This document shows, piece after piece, positions 45,273 to 53,578 of a stretch of DNA of 64,000 bases; position 1 is the stretch's first letter, and each line of letters starts with the position of its first letter. The DNA lies in the NCBI GenBank assembly GCA_022769125.1, contig JALEKN010000005.1, positions 1-64,000 of the forward strand, read 5' to 3'. Below the pieces are notes generated by a model. That model was given only the letters and a program-made list of their open reading frames with translations. It did no database searches and had not been told where the DNA came from. A program made the translations under genes and the position numbers. The stretch comes from Agathobacter sp. GTDB taxonomy: Bacteria > Bacillota > Clostridia > Lachnospirales > Lachnospiraceae.

Positions 45273-45301
45273 ATTATATGTGGTGTCATATTTGGTGTCA
45301 A
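45273..45301 (-). promoter_or_regulatory. hicAB promoter with direct repeats in the spacer
   Basis: On the minus strand TTGACA (45296-45301), 17-bp spacer, TATAAT (45273-45278), a consensus promoter. TGACACCA occurs twice, 12 bp apart, covering the -35 and spacer, a plausible HicB ribbon-helix-helix operator. Confidence 0.75.
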
Positions 45302-45369
45302 TGTTTGTTTTTTATTTCTCGTATCGATAGTGCAATTTTTATTCACTGCAAACACATTTTCTGTATTAT

Positions 45370-45401
45370 AAATTTAAGAATGCGGAGCATTACACTCCGC
45401 A
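45370..45401 (-). terminator. Probable terminator of recA
   Basis: Stem TGCGGAG/CTCCGCA (45381-45387, 45395-45401), followed on the minus strand by TTCTTAAATTT, about 45 bp after the recA stop. The T-run is modest. Confidence 0.6.
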
Positions 45402-45446
45402 CTCGCATTGCACATATATCAATTCTTTAAATTCAAATTTCTCATT

Positions 45447-46481
45447 TTATTCTTTCTCGGTGTTCTCTTCCGGTACTTCCTCTTCCTGCTCTGCGAAGAA
45501 ATGCTCGCGCACCTTCTCCTCGATCATTGCCGCAAAAGCCGGGTTATCACGCAGATAAGTCTTGGCATTCTCACGTCCCTGACCGATCTTATCACCCTCG
45601 TAAGCATACCATGCACCGGACTTATTGATAATGTTCAAATCTGATGCAAGATCCAGAATATCTCCTTCCTTGGAGATTCCCTGACCAAACATAATATCAA
45701 ATTCAGCTTCCTTAAACGGCGGTGCAACCTTGTTCTTTACGATCTTTACGCGGAAATGGTTAACAACGACCTCTCCTGCCTGCTTCAAGGATTCTACTCG
45801 TCTGACATCCAGACGGACAGATGCATAGAACTTAAGCGCACGTCCACCGGTCGTCGTCTCCGGGTTGCCAAACATCACGCCAACCTTCTCACGGAGCTGG
45901 TTGATAAAGATAACAATACAGTTGGACTTGCTGATCACACCGGTCAGCTTACGAAGTGCCTGGCTCATAAGTCTTGCCTGTAAGCCCACATGGGAATCTC
46001 CCATATCACCATCAATCTCTGCCTTCGGGACAAGGGCTGCAACAGAATCGACAACAACAATATCCACCGCACCGGAGCGCACCATCGTCTCGGTAATTTC
46101 AAGTGCCTGCTCTCCACAATCCGGCTGTGATATGTAAAGGTTATCAATATCTACTCCGATATTCTTCGCGTATACCGGATCAAGTGCGTGCTCCGCATCA
46201 ATAAATCCGGCAATTCCGCCCATCTTCTGAACCTCTGCAACACAGTGCAGGGCAACGGTTGTCTTACCACTGGATTCCGGTCCGTAGATCTCGATAATAC
46301 GCCCCTTCGGCAGTCCGCCGATTCCAAGTGCAATATCAAGACTTAAAGATCCGGTCGGCACCGTCTCAACATTCATATGTGCAGCATTATCGCCAAGCTT
46401 CATGACAGATCCCTTACCATACTGCTTCTCAATCTGTGCAATCGCCGCATCCAATGCTTTTAATTTATCTTCTTTTGCCAT
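45447..46481 (-). CDS. recA: Recombinase RecA
   Basis: 344 residues; strand-exchange protein and SOS co-protease. Walker [13 protein letters not shown] near residue 67, [21 protein letters not shown] and the QALRKLTG / [15 protein letters not shown] (loop regions) are all intact. The C-terminal tail is acidic ([12 protein letters not shown]). The ATG at 46481 follows AAAAGGAGA; longer in-frame reading would run across the LexA box and is rejected. Confidence 0.98.
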   Translation of the reverse strand: MAKEDKLKALDAAIAQIEKQYGKGSVMKLGDNAAHMNVETVPTGSLSLDIALGIGGLPKGRIIEIYGPESSGKTTVALHCVAEVQKMGGIAGFIDAEHALDPVYAKNIGVDIDNLYISQPDCGEQALEITETMVRSGAVDIVVVDSVAALVPKAEIDGDMGDSHVGLQARLMSQALRKLTGVISKSNCIVIFINQLREKVGVMFGNPETTTGGRALKFYASVRLDVRRVESLKQAGEVVVNHFRVKIVKNKVAPPFKEAEFDIMFGQGISKEGDILDLASDLNIINKSGAWYAYEGDKIGQGRENAKTYLRDNPAFAAMIEEKVREHFFAEQEEEVPEENTEKE

Positions 46482-46499
46482 AGTTAATCTCCTTTTGTT

Positions 46500-46553
46500 C
46501 GAACTTATGTTCGTCTCTTGTTTCATAGTAGTATACTTTTACTTCTTTGTCAA
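46500..46553 (-). promoter_or_regulatory. recA promoter with perfect LexA box
   Basis: On the minus strand TTGACA (46548-46553), 17-bp spacer, TACTAT (46525-46530), then CGAACATAAGTTCG (46500-46513), a perfect match to the Gram-positive LexA consensus, just upstream of the binding site. Confidence 0.85.
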
Positions 46554-46600
46554 CCACAAAACTCTAAAAAAGGGAAAAACAGCGAATATGCTGTGTAAGA

Positions 46601-46631
46601 AAAAAGAGCAGTCGCTTTTGCAACTGCCCTC
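46601..46631 (-). terminator. Intrinsic terminator of trxA
   Basis: Hairpin 46606-46631 (GAGCAGTCGC/GCAACTGCCCTC arms) followed on the minus strand by TTTTTTC, 18 bp after the trxA stop. Confidence 0.8.
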
Positions 46632-46649
46632 ATTATATCGGTTCTTTTC

Positions 46650-46976
46650 CTAACCGTCAATAAGCGTATTCAAATAATCCACGATCGTCTGCTTGTCCTG
46701 CAGTCCGACCATGCGATCCTGAAATACACCCTTATTCATAAATACAAGTGTCGGGATGCTGACTACACGGTAATCCAGCGCAAGTGAAGGCTGCTCGTCC
46801 ACATTGACCTTGCACACTTTAACCTTTCCAGCCATCTCCTCTGCGATCTCGTCCACGATCGGTCCCTGCATCATGCATGGTCCGCACCAGCTCGCCCAGA
46901 AATCGATCACAACCGGCACATCTGCGCCAAGCACTTCCTGCTCAAAAGTATCCTTCGTTAATTCTACAACACTCAT
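46650..46976 (-). CDS. trxA: Thioredoxin
   Basis: 108 residues. Active site WASWCGPCMM and the cis-Pro loop VVSIPTLVFM are present. It reduces protein disulfides. The ATG at 46976 (MSVVELTKDTF) follows AAAGGATGGAAG; an in-frame start 33 bp upstream would coincide with the end of prfC and is less likely. It lies 32 bp downstream of prfC. Confidence 0.95.
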   Translation of the reverse strand: MSVVELTKDTFEQEVLGADVPVVIDFWASWCGPCMMQGPIVDEIAEEMAGKVKVCKVNVDEQPSLALDYRVVSIPTLVFMNKGVFQDRMVGLQDKQTIVDYLNTLIDG

Positions 46977-47008
46977 TTTTCTTCCATCCTTTCTTATATA
47001 CTCACACA

Positions 47009-48601
47009 CTAATTGCGGCTGAACTCCTCAAGAACCAGTCCTTTGTTGCGGTCAAGCACCATTCCGACGCTCCATGCATTGACAAACAGAAGCAGCGGAT
47101 TGCCCTTCATATCCATGACCTTCTTCATATCGGAGGTTCCTACGATCGCATCCACATCCGTCTCTTCCTTGTTGGCGATCCAGCGGATATGCTCATACGG
47201 AAGATTCTCCAGACGGATTTCCACATTGTATTCATTCTCCAGCCGGAACCGCAGGACATCGAACTGCAGGACACCTACTACACCTACTATGATCTCCTCC
47301 ATGCCGCCTTTGTATTCCTGGAAAATCTGGATTGCACCCTCCTGTGCAATCTGCGTCACGCCCTTTACGAACTGCTTACGCTTCATGGAATCCACAAGAC
47401 GAACACGTGCGAAATGCTCCGGGGCGAAAGTCGGAATACCCTCAAACGCAAATTTCTCCTTGGCAGTGGTAAGCGTATCACCAATTGAAAAGATGCCCGG
47501 ATCAAAAATACCAATGATATCTCCGGCATATGCCTCCTCAACCATCTTGCGCTCGTCAGCCATCATCTGCTGCGGCTGGGAGAGCTTGATATTCTTCTGC
47601 CCCTGCACATGGTAGACCTCCATCCCTGCAGTAAACTTGCCGGAGCAGATACGCATAAATGCGATACGGTCTCTGTGGTTCTTGTTCATGTTTGCCTGAA
47701 TCTTAAATACAAATGCAGAAAAGTCCTCACGGAACGGATCAATCATTCCCTGATTGGACTGTCTTGCAAGCGGTGCGTAAGTCATCTGTAAAAAGTGCTG
47801 CAGGAATGTCTCTACGCCAAAATTCGTAAGAGCCGATCCGAAAAATACCGGGGAAAGCTCTCCCTTTGTCACCTGGTCAATATCAAATGCCGCACTTGCG
47901 CCATCCAAAAGTTCGATCTCCTCCAACAACTGATCCTTAAAATCAGCTCCGATCTCAGCTTCAAGTGCCGGATCATCGATTCCGATCAGCTTTTCGGAGC
48001 CTTCCTTTGTTCCCTTTAAGGTATCTGCAAATGTCATGACTGTCCTGGTATTGCGGTCATATACTCCCTTAAATTCCTTTCCTGACCCGATTGGCCAGTT
48101 GATCGGGCAGGTTGCAATGCCAAGCTCTTTTTCAATATCATCCAAAAGTTCAAAGGTGTCATTCGCATCACGATCCATCTTATTAATAAACGTAAAGATT
48201 GGGATGTGCCGCATCACGCAGACCTTAAACAGCTTTCTCGTCTGCGCCTCGACACCCTTACTTGCATCAATTACCATGACCGCTGAATCCGCCGCCATAA
48301 GTGTACGGTATGTGTCCTCCGAGAAGTCCTGATGTCCCGGAGTATCCAGAATGTTTATACAATATCCGCCGTAATTAAACTGCAAAACAGATGAGGTTAC
48401 GGAAATACCTCTCTGCTTTTCGATTTCCATCCAGTCAGAAACCGCATGACGGGCGGTTGCCTTACCCTTTACGGAACCGGCAAGGTTGATTGCACCACCG
48501 TATAATAAAAACTTCTCGGTAAGTGTCGTCTTACCGGCATCCGGATGGGAAATAATCGCAAATGTACGGCGTTTTTGAATCTCATCTTTTAAGTTACTCA
48601 C
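47009..48601 (-). CDS. prfC: Peptide chain release factor 3
   Basis: 530 residues; GTPase that recycles RF1/RF2 after termination. G1 ISHPDAGKTTLTEKFL, G3 ILDTPGHQDFSEDTYR and G4 FINKMDRDA are present. The GTG at 48601 (VSNLKDEIQKRRTFAI) is chosen since GGAGG lies 8 nt before it and this gives the standard N-terminus; the reader should note that a TTG 15 bp upstream overlaps that site. Confidence 0.95.
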   Translation of the reverse strand: MSNLKDEIQKRRTFAIISHPDAGKTTLTEKFLLYGGAINLAGSVKGKATARHAVSDWMEIEKQRGISVTSSVLQFNYGGYCINILDTPGHQDFSEDTYRTLMAADSAVMVIDASKGVEAQTRKLFKVCVMRHIPIFTFINKMDRDANDTFELLDDIEKELGIATCPINWPIGSGKEFKGVYDRNTRTVMTFADTLKGTKEGSEKLIGIDDPALEAEIGADFKDQLLEEIELLDGASAAFDIDQVTKGELSPVFFGSALTNFGVETFLQHFLQMTYAPLARQSNQGMIDPFREDFSAFVFKIQANMNKNHRDRIAFMRICSGKFTAGMEVYHVQGQKNIKLSQPQQMMADERKMVEEAYAGDIIGIFDPGIFSIGDTLTTAKEKFAFEGIPTFAPEHFARVRLVDSMKRKQFVKGVTQIAQEGAIQIFQEYKGGMEEIIVGVVGVLQFDVLRFRLENEYNVEIRLENLPYEHIRWIANKEETDVDAIVGTSDMKKVMDMKGNPLLLFVNAWSVGMVLDRNKGLVLEEFSRN

Positions 48602-48691
48602 AAATATATCCTCCAACTACGCATATCCGGCTTTTGCCGCTTTTAGTAGTATATCCTAGATTTCCCAGATTTTCAACGAATAATCAAAAAA

Positions 48692-49402
48692 CTATTGTTC
48701 TAAAGCAGGCTCATCCGTGCTGATCGGAGTAATGATAATATTTTCCGCAGCAATTCCGGTCTTTCGTTTTACAATATCTTCCACCTGTGCACGCTTGGCA
48801 TCTGTCACATCACCCATATCAACCACGACATCACAGGTATCATCACTGATGCTGACCACCACATTTAAAAATCCTTTTGCCTCAAGCATCATCTCCGCAT
48901 TTGCCTCTTTCTCAGAGATATCCGCAAGTGTAACCATCTCATTTACCGCATCCTGTTTCTGTTCTTCACTCAAAGATTCATTATCAATAATCTCCAGGAG
49001 AGCCTCTTTATTCTTTGAACGGATCTGCTCACGATTCAGCTTTACCTCTGCTGCATAGCTTGCTCCGGTCACATTCACGCTCGTAAGAACCGTCTCTCCC
49101 GGATTTAAAGTTTCCTCGGCATCGGAAGCTGCATCCTCCCCATCCGTCACTGCCACATCCGCGCTCTCCAAGCCCTCGTCAAGTGTAATCTCCTCCCCCA
49201 TCGTTTCGGTGCTGCCCGGCTCCTCAAAAATATCATAGGTACTGTTGTCGATCACATAATCGGTTTCCAGCGCATCGGCATTCGTCTCGGCAGCCTTTTC
49301 CTTATTATTGTTTACACGGTCATAGCTTATGTATCCTGCGATCGCGATCATGAATGCAAGTGTAGTGATAATCAGTTGGTTTTTGTGAAAAATCTTCTTC
49401 AA
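48692..49402 (-). CDS. spoIIIAH: SpoIIIAH, stage III sporulation channel protein
   Basis: 236 residues. One N-terminal membrane helix (NQLIITTLAFMIAIAGYISY), a long acidic linker (about 35-105) and a C-terminal ring-forming domain (REQIRSKNKEALLEIIDN... KRKTGIAAENIIITP), homologous to type III secretion ring proteins. It joins SpoIIQ across the intermembrane space of the engulfed forespore. Last gene of the spoIIIA operon. Confidence 0.94.
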   Translation of the reverse strand: MKKIFHKNQLIITTLAFMIAIAGYISYDRVNNNKEKAAETNADALETDYVIDNSTYDIFEEPGSTETMGEEITLDEGLESADVAVTDGEDAASDAEETLNPGETVLTSVNVTGASYAAEVKLNREQIRSKNKEALLEIIDNESLSEEQKQDAVNEMVTLADISEKEANAEMMLEAKGFLNVVVSISDDTCDVVVDMGDVTDAKRAQVEDIVKRKTGIAAENIIITPISTDEPALEQ

Positions 49403-49413
49403 TTTGCGTCCTC

Positions 49414-49971
49414 CTAATCAGACATCTTTACTATTTTTATTTTATGAGCCTCAATATTAAATAATGCCATAACCGCATCAGAAATATCAGAAACCGTCAC
49501 TGCATTACCGCCGCCCTGTGCCACAATCAGTACTCCTTCGACATCCGGCAGATACCGGTTTGTCACATAAGGACTTTCCTCCTTGTCATTCTTGTAGACA
49601 ACCGTACTTGTCTCACTGTCCTCACCATTTCTCTTTATGTTCTTATCGAGCACATGTGCGCCGGTGTCCTTCATTGTAAGCATAACACGCACCTTACCGA
49701 CACCATCCATGTCAGAAAGCAGTTCTTCCAATTCTTTCTCCAGCATTTCTTTATATGCATCGTTTTCCTCTGCCTTTTCATTTTCCGCCACGCGTTCTAC
49801 TGTCTGTTCCGTTTTTTCCTGAGCCGGATAGCTGCTTTTTTCCTGTTCTCCCCCATTCGAAGGTATTGCGATAACTAACAGCAAAATTCCAAACAGGAGC
49901 ACAATCAGCCAATCTGTGCGATTCATATTGCTTAGTTTACTCTGTAGACTCTTCCACGAAAAAGATTTCAA
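49414..49971 (-). CDS. spoIIIAG: SpoIIIAG, stage III sporulation channel protein
   Basis: 185 residues. Membrane helix (TDWLIVLLFGILLLVIAIP) followed by a ring-building domain with LSDMDGVGKVRVMLTMKD and LPDVEGVLIVAQGGGN. I chose the TTG at 49971 because a strong GGGGGAGGA lies 7 nt upstream and related proteins carry a short segment before the membrane helix. The alternative ATG at 49926 has no clear binding site. With TTG the gene overlaps spoIIIAF by 35 bp. Confidence 0.88.
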   Translation of the reverse strand: MKSFSWKSLQSKLSNMNRTDWLIVLLFGILLLVIAIPSNGGEQEKSSYPAQEKTEQTVERVAENEKAEENDAYKEMLEKELEELLSDMDGVGKVRVMLTMKDTGAHVLDKNIKRNGEDSETSTVVYKNDKEESPYVTNRYLPDVEGVLIVAQGGGNAVTVSDISDAVMALFNIEAHKIKIVKMSD

Positions 49972-50230
49972 ACATATCCTCCCCCTCTCCCTCATAGGCA
50001 ATATTATCCAACTGCTCCGAAAGTTCCTCAAATGAAACAGTTTCCGGCAATGTCATATCCTTATCCATCCACGTAAGTACCGGCTTCAACAATAACACTG
50101 CCATGAGTGCCCCCGTAAAAAACTGCACATACTTTTTGTAGTTCTCCTTCGGTGTCAGATACGCAATAATCTGTAATATCAACAGAAAAACAAAATAGCT
50201 TTTCACAAATCCTGCAATTACTTCCATCAC
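49937..50230 (-). CDS. spoIIIAF: SpoIIIAF, short form
   Basis: 97 residues, about half of the usual length (near 200 in Bacillus). Two membrane helices (YFVFLLILQIIAYLT and FFTGALMAVLLLKPVL) are present; the soluble C-terminal domain is missing, and the protein ends in an acidic stretch (EGEGEDMFEIFFVEESTE). No frameshift remnant is visible because spoIIIAG begins within its end. So the short form may be natural in this lineage. A 98-bp gap with a hairpin separates it from spoIIIAE. Confidence 0.82.
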   Translation of the reverse strand: MMEVIAGFVKSYFVFLLILQIIAYLTPKENYKKYVQFFTGALMAVLLLKPVLTWMDKDMTLPETVSFEELSEQLDNIAYEGEGEDMFEIFFVEESTE

Positions 50231-50270
50231 ACCCTTCCCTCCTCATGCTCCTTCTTCCTCATTCTTCCCC

Positions 50271-50326
50271 AACCTCCGCGAAACACACCTCTGCATCCCC
50301 GTATGCAAAGGTGTTTGGCGAAGGTT
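50271..50326 (-). other. Long imperfect hairpin between spoIIIAE and spoIIIAF
   Basis: On the minus strand the arms AACCTTCGCCAAACACCTTT (50326-50307) and AGAGGTGTGTTTCGCGGAGGTT pair imperfectly around a TGCAT/ATGCA inner stem. There is no T-run after it, so it is not an obvious terminator. It could be an RNA-processing or stability element within the operon. Confidence 0.55.
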
Positions 50327-50328
50327 GC

Positions 50329-51411
50329 CTAATAGATAAAGCTCGTGGACGCTGTCACCATTGCAATTGCAATCAGAAATAACATCATGCTGTCTGCCAT
50401 CACATTGAAGAACATGGAACTGCCCTTTGCCACTCCATTGACAGCCCCCAAAATACGTGGATCACAAACTGGCTGTAGGATTGCTGCAATGATTTTATAC
50501 AGAAAAGTAAAACACAGAACCTTTATGACCGGAGTCATGCAAAGCAAAAGAAGAATTACAAGCCCTGCTACCCCGACACTGTTTTTTACAAGCATTCCAC
50601 AGCCTAGCAGAACTTCCTCAGCAAGATGAAATCCGTTTCCCACTCCGGGAAGTACAGACAGAGATTTCAGTACAGCGCTCTGTGAAATCCGATCCCTTGC
50701 CGGTGCAAGCAATGATTGTACAGCACTTATTCCGATCACACCGCCGATTGCCACCTTTCGGAATAAGTGCACGATCGATGCGATCAGATCAGCCAGCTTA
50801 GAAAATTTGTGCTCTGTAAAAAAATGATCCATCAGCTCCAACAGTACATACATATGGATTCCCGGAACCACCATGTATTTTAGTGCCCATTCCAGCAGGT
50901 AGATCAAAGCAAACATAAGCTCGTAAAACATCCCTGCTGACGCTGTATTGCCGGATAGCATCAGTGTCGTGGCATACGCCGGGACCAGAACCTGCAGAAA
51001 TCCCGTCACATCTGACATCCCGGATTCCACAACAGTTGAAACCAGAAGAAAAGACTGCATCATCAGTAAAATTACAGCTCCATAGGCAATGAAAAAACTC
51101 ATCTGCGACACATACGTATCCGTTTTTACCAGCAGCCGCTGAAAAAACGCGAACAGGCATGACAGCAAAAGCATCTGTAACAGCAAGGCTTTTCCACCCG
51201 CCAATTCCGAAAAAAACAGATTCCAGATCTGCTTTCCAATATTTTGCACACCCTGTAATTTTCCTTCATTCTCCACATTCTGTGCGACAAGCTCATAGAA
51301 CGAGAGATTTCCGTCCAGATGCTCGCCCAGGTATGAATCCACGGTATCCAGCTTTAACAATTCAAGCAGTTTTTCAATATAATAAGATTCACCTGCCTCG
51401 ATGCTGCCCAC
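50329..51411 (-). CDS. spoIIIAE: SpoIIIAE, stage III sporulation membrane protein
   Basis: 360 residues with about seven membrane segments (for example ALLLQMLLLSCLFAFFQRLL, AVILLMMQSFLLVSTVVESG, VAGLVILLLLCMTPVIKVLC). It belongs to the channel that feeds the forespore. The first possible start is a GTG at 51411 with a poorly spaced GGAAAGG, and no N-terminal signal sequence is present, unlike the Bacillus protein; the N-terminus is therefore uncertain. It lies 16 bp after spoIIIAD. Confidence 0.92.
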   Translation of the reverse strand: MGSIEAGESYYIEKLLELLKLDTVDSYLGEHLDGNLSFYELVAQNVENEGKLQGVQNIGKQIWNLFFSELAGGKALLLQMLLLSCLFAFFQRLLVKTDTYVSQMSFFIAYGAVILLMMQSFLLVSTVVESGMSDVTGFLQVLVPAYATTLMLSGNTASAGMFYELMFALIYLLEWALKYMVVPGIHMYVLLELMDHFFTEHKFSKLADLIASIVHLFRKVAIGGVIGISAVQSLLAPARDRISQSAVLKSLSVLPGVGNGFHLAEEVLLGCGMLVKNSVGVAGLVILLLLCMTPVIKVLCFTFLYKIIAAILQPVCDPRILGAVNGVAKGSSMFFNVMADSMMLFLIAIAMVTASTSFIY

Positions 51412-51427
51412 CCCTTTCCGTTATGTT

Positions 51428-51811
51428 CTACGAAACAAGAAATGAATCCAAAAGTTCCAATATATTTCCAATGCAGGGAATGCTTAAGACAAGAATCGAT
51501 ATTTTGGCAAACAATTCAATCTGTCCTGCCAGCGATGTATAACCCGCATCCTTACAGATTGATGAAGCAAATTCCCCAATATATGTAATGCCAAGCATTT
51601 TAAATAAAATGGTAAGTGCACCTCCATCCAACGGAAGCAGGTTAATAAGCGTCTGCAAAAAATCCATGGCCTGCTGCACTTGCACAAGTACAAAGGAGAA
51701 GATAAGAACAACCGCACCAATTCCCATAAGTACCGCGTATTCTCCTTTCTCTTTTTTGCAGATCATAGAGAGAAATGTCACTAATATTCCAATCAATCCA
51801 ACCTTTAACAT
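51428..51811 (-). CDS. spoIIIAD: SpoIIIAD, stage III sporulation membrane protein
   Basis: 127 residues with about four hydrophobic helices (VGLIGILVTFLSMI, YAVLMGIGAVVLIFSFVLVQV, GALTILFKMLGITYIGEFAS, ISILVLSIPCIGNIL). The TYIGEFASSICKDAGYTSLA stretch is the family hallmark shared with SpoIIIAC. Between spoIIIAC and spoIIIAE. Confidence 0.94.
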   Translation of the reverse strand: MLKVGLIGILVTFLSMICKKEKGEYAVLMGIGAVVLIFSFVLVQVQQAMDFLQTLINLLPLDGGALTILFKMLGITYIGEFASSICKDAGYTSLAGQIELFAKISILVLSIPCIGNILELLDSFLVS

Positions 51812-51822
51812 ACATCCCCCTG

Positions 51823-52017
51823 CTATATGGAAAATAATGCCTCCATCGTCTGAAACAGTTCACTGATATATGGAACGATCCAGAACAAAACAATGAGTAG
51901 TCCCGCAAGACTCAGCAAAAACGCCTGTTCCTCCCTTCCGCTATGCTTTAATACCTGACATAGCACCGTAACAATGATTCCAACGGCTGCGATTTTAAAA
52001 ATGATCGTCACACTCAT
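51823..52017 (-). CDS. spoIIIAC: SpoIIIAC, stage III sporulation membrane protein
   Basis: 64 residues, two membrane helices (IIFKIAAVGIIVTVLCQVL and FLLSLAGLLIVLFWIVPYI), the normal size. KHSGREEQAF between them is the conserved loop. 11 bp upstream of spoIIIAD. Confidence 0.94.
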   Translation of the reverse strand: MSVTIIFKIAAVGIIVTVLCQVLKHSGREEQAFLLSLAGLLIVLFWIVPYISELFQTMEALFSI

Positions 52018-52065
52018 TACATTCCCCTTTATTACGTTCTCTTACACTCCCCGCCGCCTGCTGTT

Positions 52066-52593
52066 TTACAGCAAAATAACAACAAGCATTACTCCAAGAA
52101 GCATCCCTACCGGAGTCCATACCCTGTTCTTCTCCCTATATTCCTGTTCCACATTTTTTAAGAAGTCCTGCATTCGCTGCTCATACAGTAAAAGTCTCTG
52201 CATATTTTCCGCAAGATTTCTCCCAAAAAAGGCATCTCCGGATTGTTTTAACAATTCTCTTTCTTCCCATGTCAGATGCCACCATCTCTCCGTTCTTAAA
52301 TATGCCTGTTTCCAGGCTTCCTCTCCGGTGCTGTAACATCTCTCATTCAAAAAAACTTCCAGACATTTAAGCATCTCTCCCTCCGCAGTCTCTTTCTGAC
52401 ATTCCCTTTCTCTGTAACGGCGGACAAAGTCCGGCATGTGGATCCGCTCTTCCTCCATTGCATTCTTAGCACTCCGGTACAGTCTGCACAGCTGCTTCAA
52501 TTCGCATATACGGCTTTTGTAATTCTTCCTCCATTCGCTTAACATTCCCGCACATGACAACATGACTACAGCAGCGCCCAAAAGTTTTAACAT
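52066..52593 (-). CDS. spoIIIAB: SpoIIIAB, stage III sporulation protein
   Basis: 175 residues. An N-terminal and a C-terminal hydrophobic segment (LLGAAVVMLSCAGML; PVGMLLGVMLVVILL) flank a helical body resembling the F-domain of type II secretion GspF proteins. It overlaps the end of spoIIIAA by 7 bp. Confidence 0.92.
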   Translation of the reverse strand: MLKLLGAAVVMLSCAGMLSEWRKNYKSRICELKQLCRLYRSAKNAMEEERIHMPDFVRRYRERECQKETAEGEMLKCLEVFLNERCYSTGEEAWKQAYLRTERWWHLTWEERELLKQSGDAFFGRNLAENMQRLLLYEQRMQDFLKNVEQEYREKNRVWTPVGMLLGVMLVVILL

Positions 52594-53486
52594 AGTGCGT
52601 GCAGCTTTTTATCAAACACCCGATAGCTGCGCTGTCCGGTTTCATTCCGCTCAATCTTTACCAGCCGTTCAATCTGTCCGGTTTCCATCAGTTCTGCCAT
52701 AAACGGTTTTTCATACAGCTCGTCTACATTTCCAGCATGAACAGTTGCAAGCAGATGACAGCCGCTGTACAAGATTTCCTGTACCGCCTCAAATTCTTCT
52801 TTGCGCCCGAGTTCATCCACTGCAATCACCTGTGGTGACATCGTCCGAAGGAGCATCTGCATCCCCTTAATCTTAGGACAATTGTCAAGGACATCCACCC
52901 TAGGTCCCAGATCGTTTTGTGGCACGCCGCAATAGCAGGCTGCAATCTCAGACCGCTCGTCCACAACGGCTACCTTTACTCCCGTATGCAAATCATCCCC
53001 ACTTGAAAGAAGCCGGACCAGATCCCGCAGCAAAGTTGTCTTTCCCATTCCGGGTTCCGCGAGAATGAACACATTTTTTATTGTCGCATCCCTTATGTAT
53101 GGATATACCTGTGCTGCACATCCCTTAACTTCATGCGCAACACGTATATTGAGGGCACCAATATCCACAATACGCCTGACCGTTTCCTCCCCGCCTTCGC
53201 GTTTACGGTTTGTGCGTCCCGCCACCCCTACACGGTGTCCGCCCTTTATGGTAAAGAAGCCCTGCCGCAGCTCTTCCTCCAATGCATAGGGGGAATAATC
53301 CGACAGATAATTTAACATTTCCGTCAACTCATCCTCGCTGATCTGTTTAATGTTCATTGCAGTCATATCCCCATACAACAGTTCTGCCTCCTGGCCTACT
53401 CGGATACGGATTTCTTCAAGTCCGTCCTCAAAATTTTCCGGCAACAGTGGGTATAAGGATTTGGGTAATATATTGGAAAGTTCCAT
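52587..53486 (-). CDS. spoIIIAA: SpoIIIAA, stage III sporulation ATPase
   Basis: 299 residues. Walker A FILAEPGMGKTTLLRDLVR and VIAVDELGRKEEF give a secretion-type ATPase that is thought to power the spoIIIA channel. First gene of the eight-gene operon. The start at 53486 follows GTAAGGAGATG. A sigma-E-like promoter is discussed upstream. Confidence 0.95.
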   Translation of the reverse strand: MELSNILPKSLYPLLPENFEDGLEEIRIRVGQEAELLYGDMTAMNIKQISEDELTEMLNYLSDYSPYALEEELRQGFFTIKGGHRVGVAGRTNRKREGGEETVRRIVDIGALNIRVAHEVKGCAAQVYPYIRDATIKNVFILAEPGMGKTTLLRDLVRLLSSGDDLHTGVKVAVVDERSEIAACYCGVPQNDLGPRVDVLDNCPKIKGMQMLLRTMSPQVIAVDELGRKEEFEAVQEILYSGCHLLATVHAGNVDELYEKPFMAELMETGQIERLVKIERNETGQRSYRVFDKKLHALC

Positions 53487-53504
53487 ATCACATCTCCTTA
53501 CAAC

Positions 53505-53539
53505 AAAAAAGTCATAGGCATTGTATCTGCCTATGACTT
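53505..53539 (-). terminator. Intrinsic terminator of argS
   Basis: Perfect 12-bp stem AAGTCATAGGCA/TGCCTATGACTT (53509-53520, 53528-53539) followed by TTTTTTG on the minus strand, 40 bp after the argS stop. It overlaps the likely spoIIIA promoter. Confidence 0.88.
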
Positions 53540-53550
53540 ATATATATGAC
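53519..53550 (-). promoter_or_regulatory. Candidate sigma-E promoter of the spoIIIA operon
   Basis: On the minus strand GTCATATA (53543-53550) and ATACAATG (53519-53526) resemble the sigma-E -35 and -10 elements (consensus with CATACAnT). Spacing is 16 bp, slightly longer than usual. The -10 sits in the loop and 3' arm of the argS terminator. Confidence 0.4.
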
Positions 53551-53578
53551 TTGTCTATAAAATTATGATAACTTTTGA

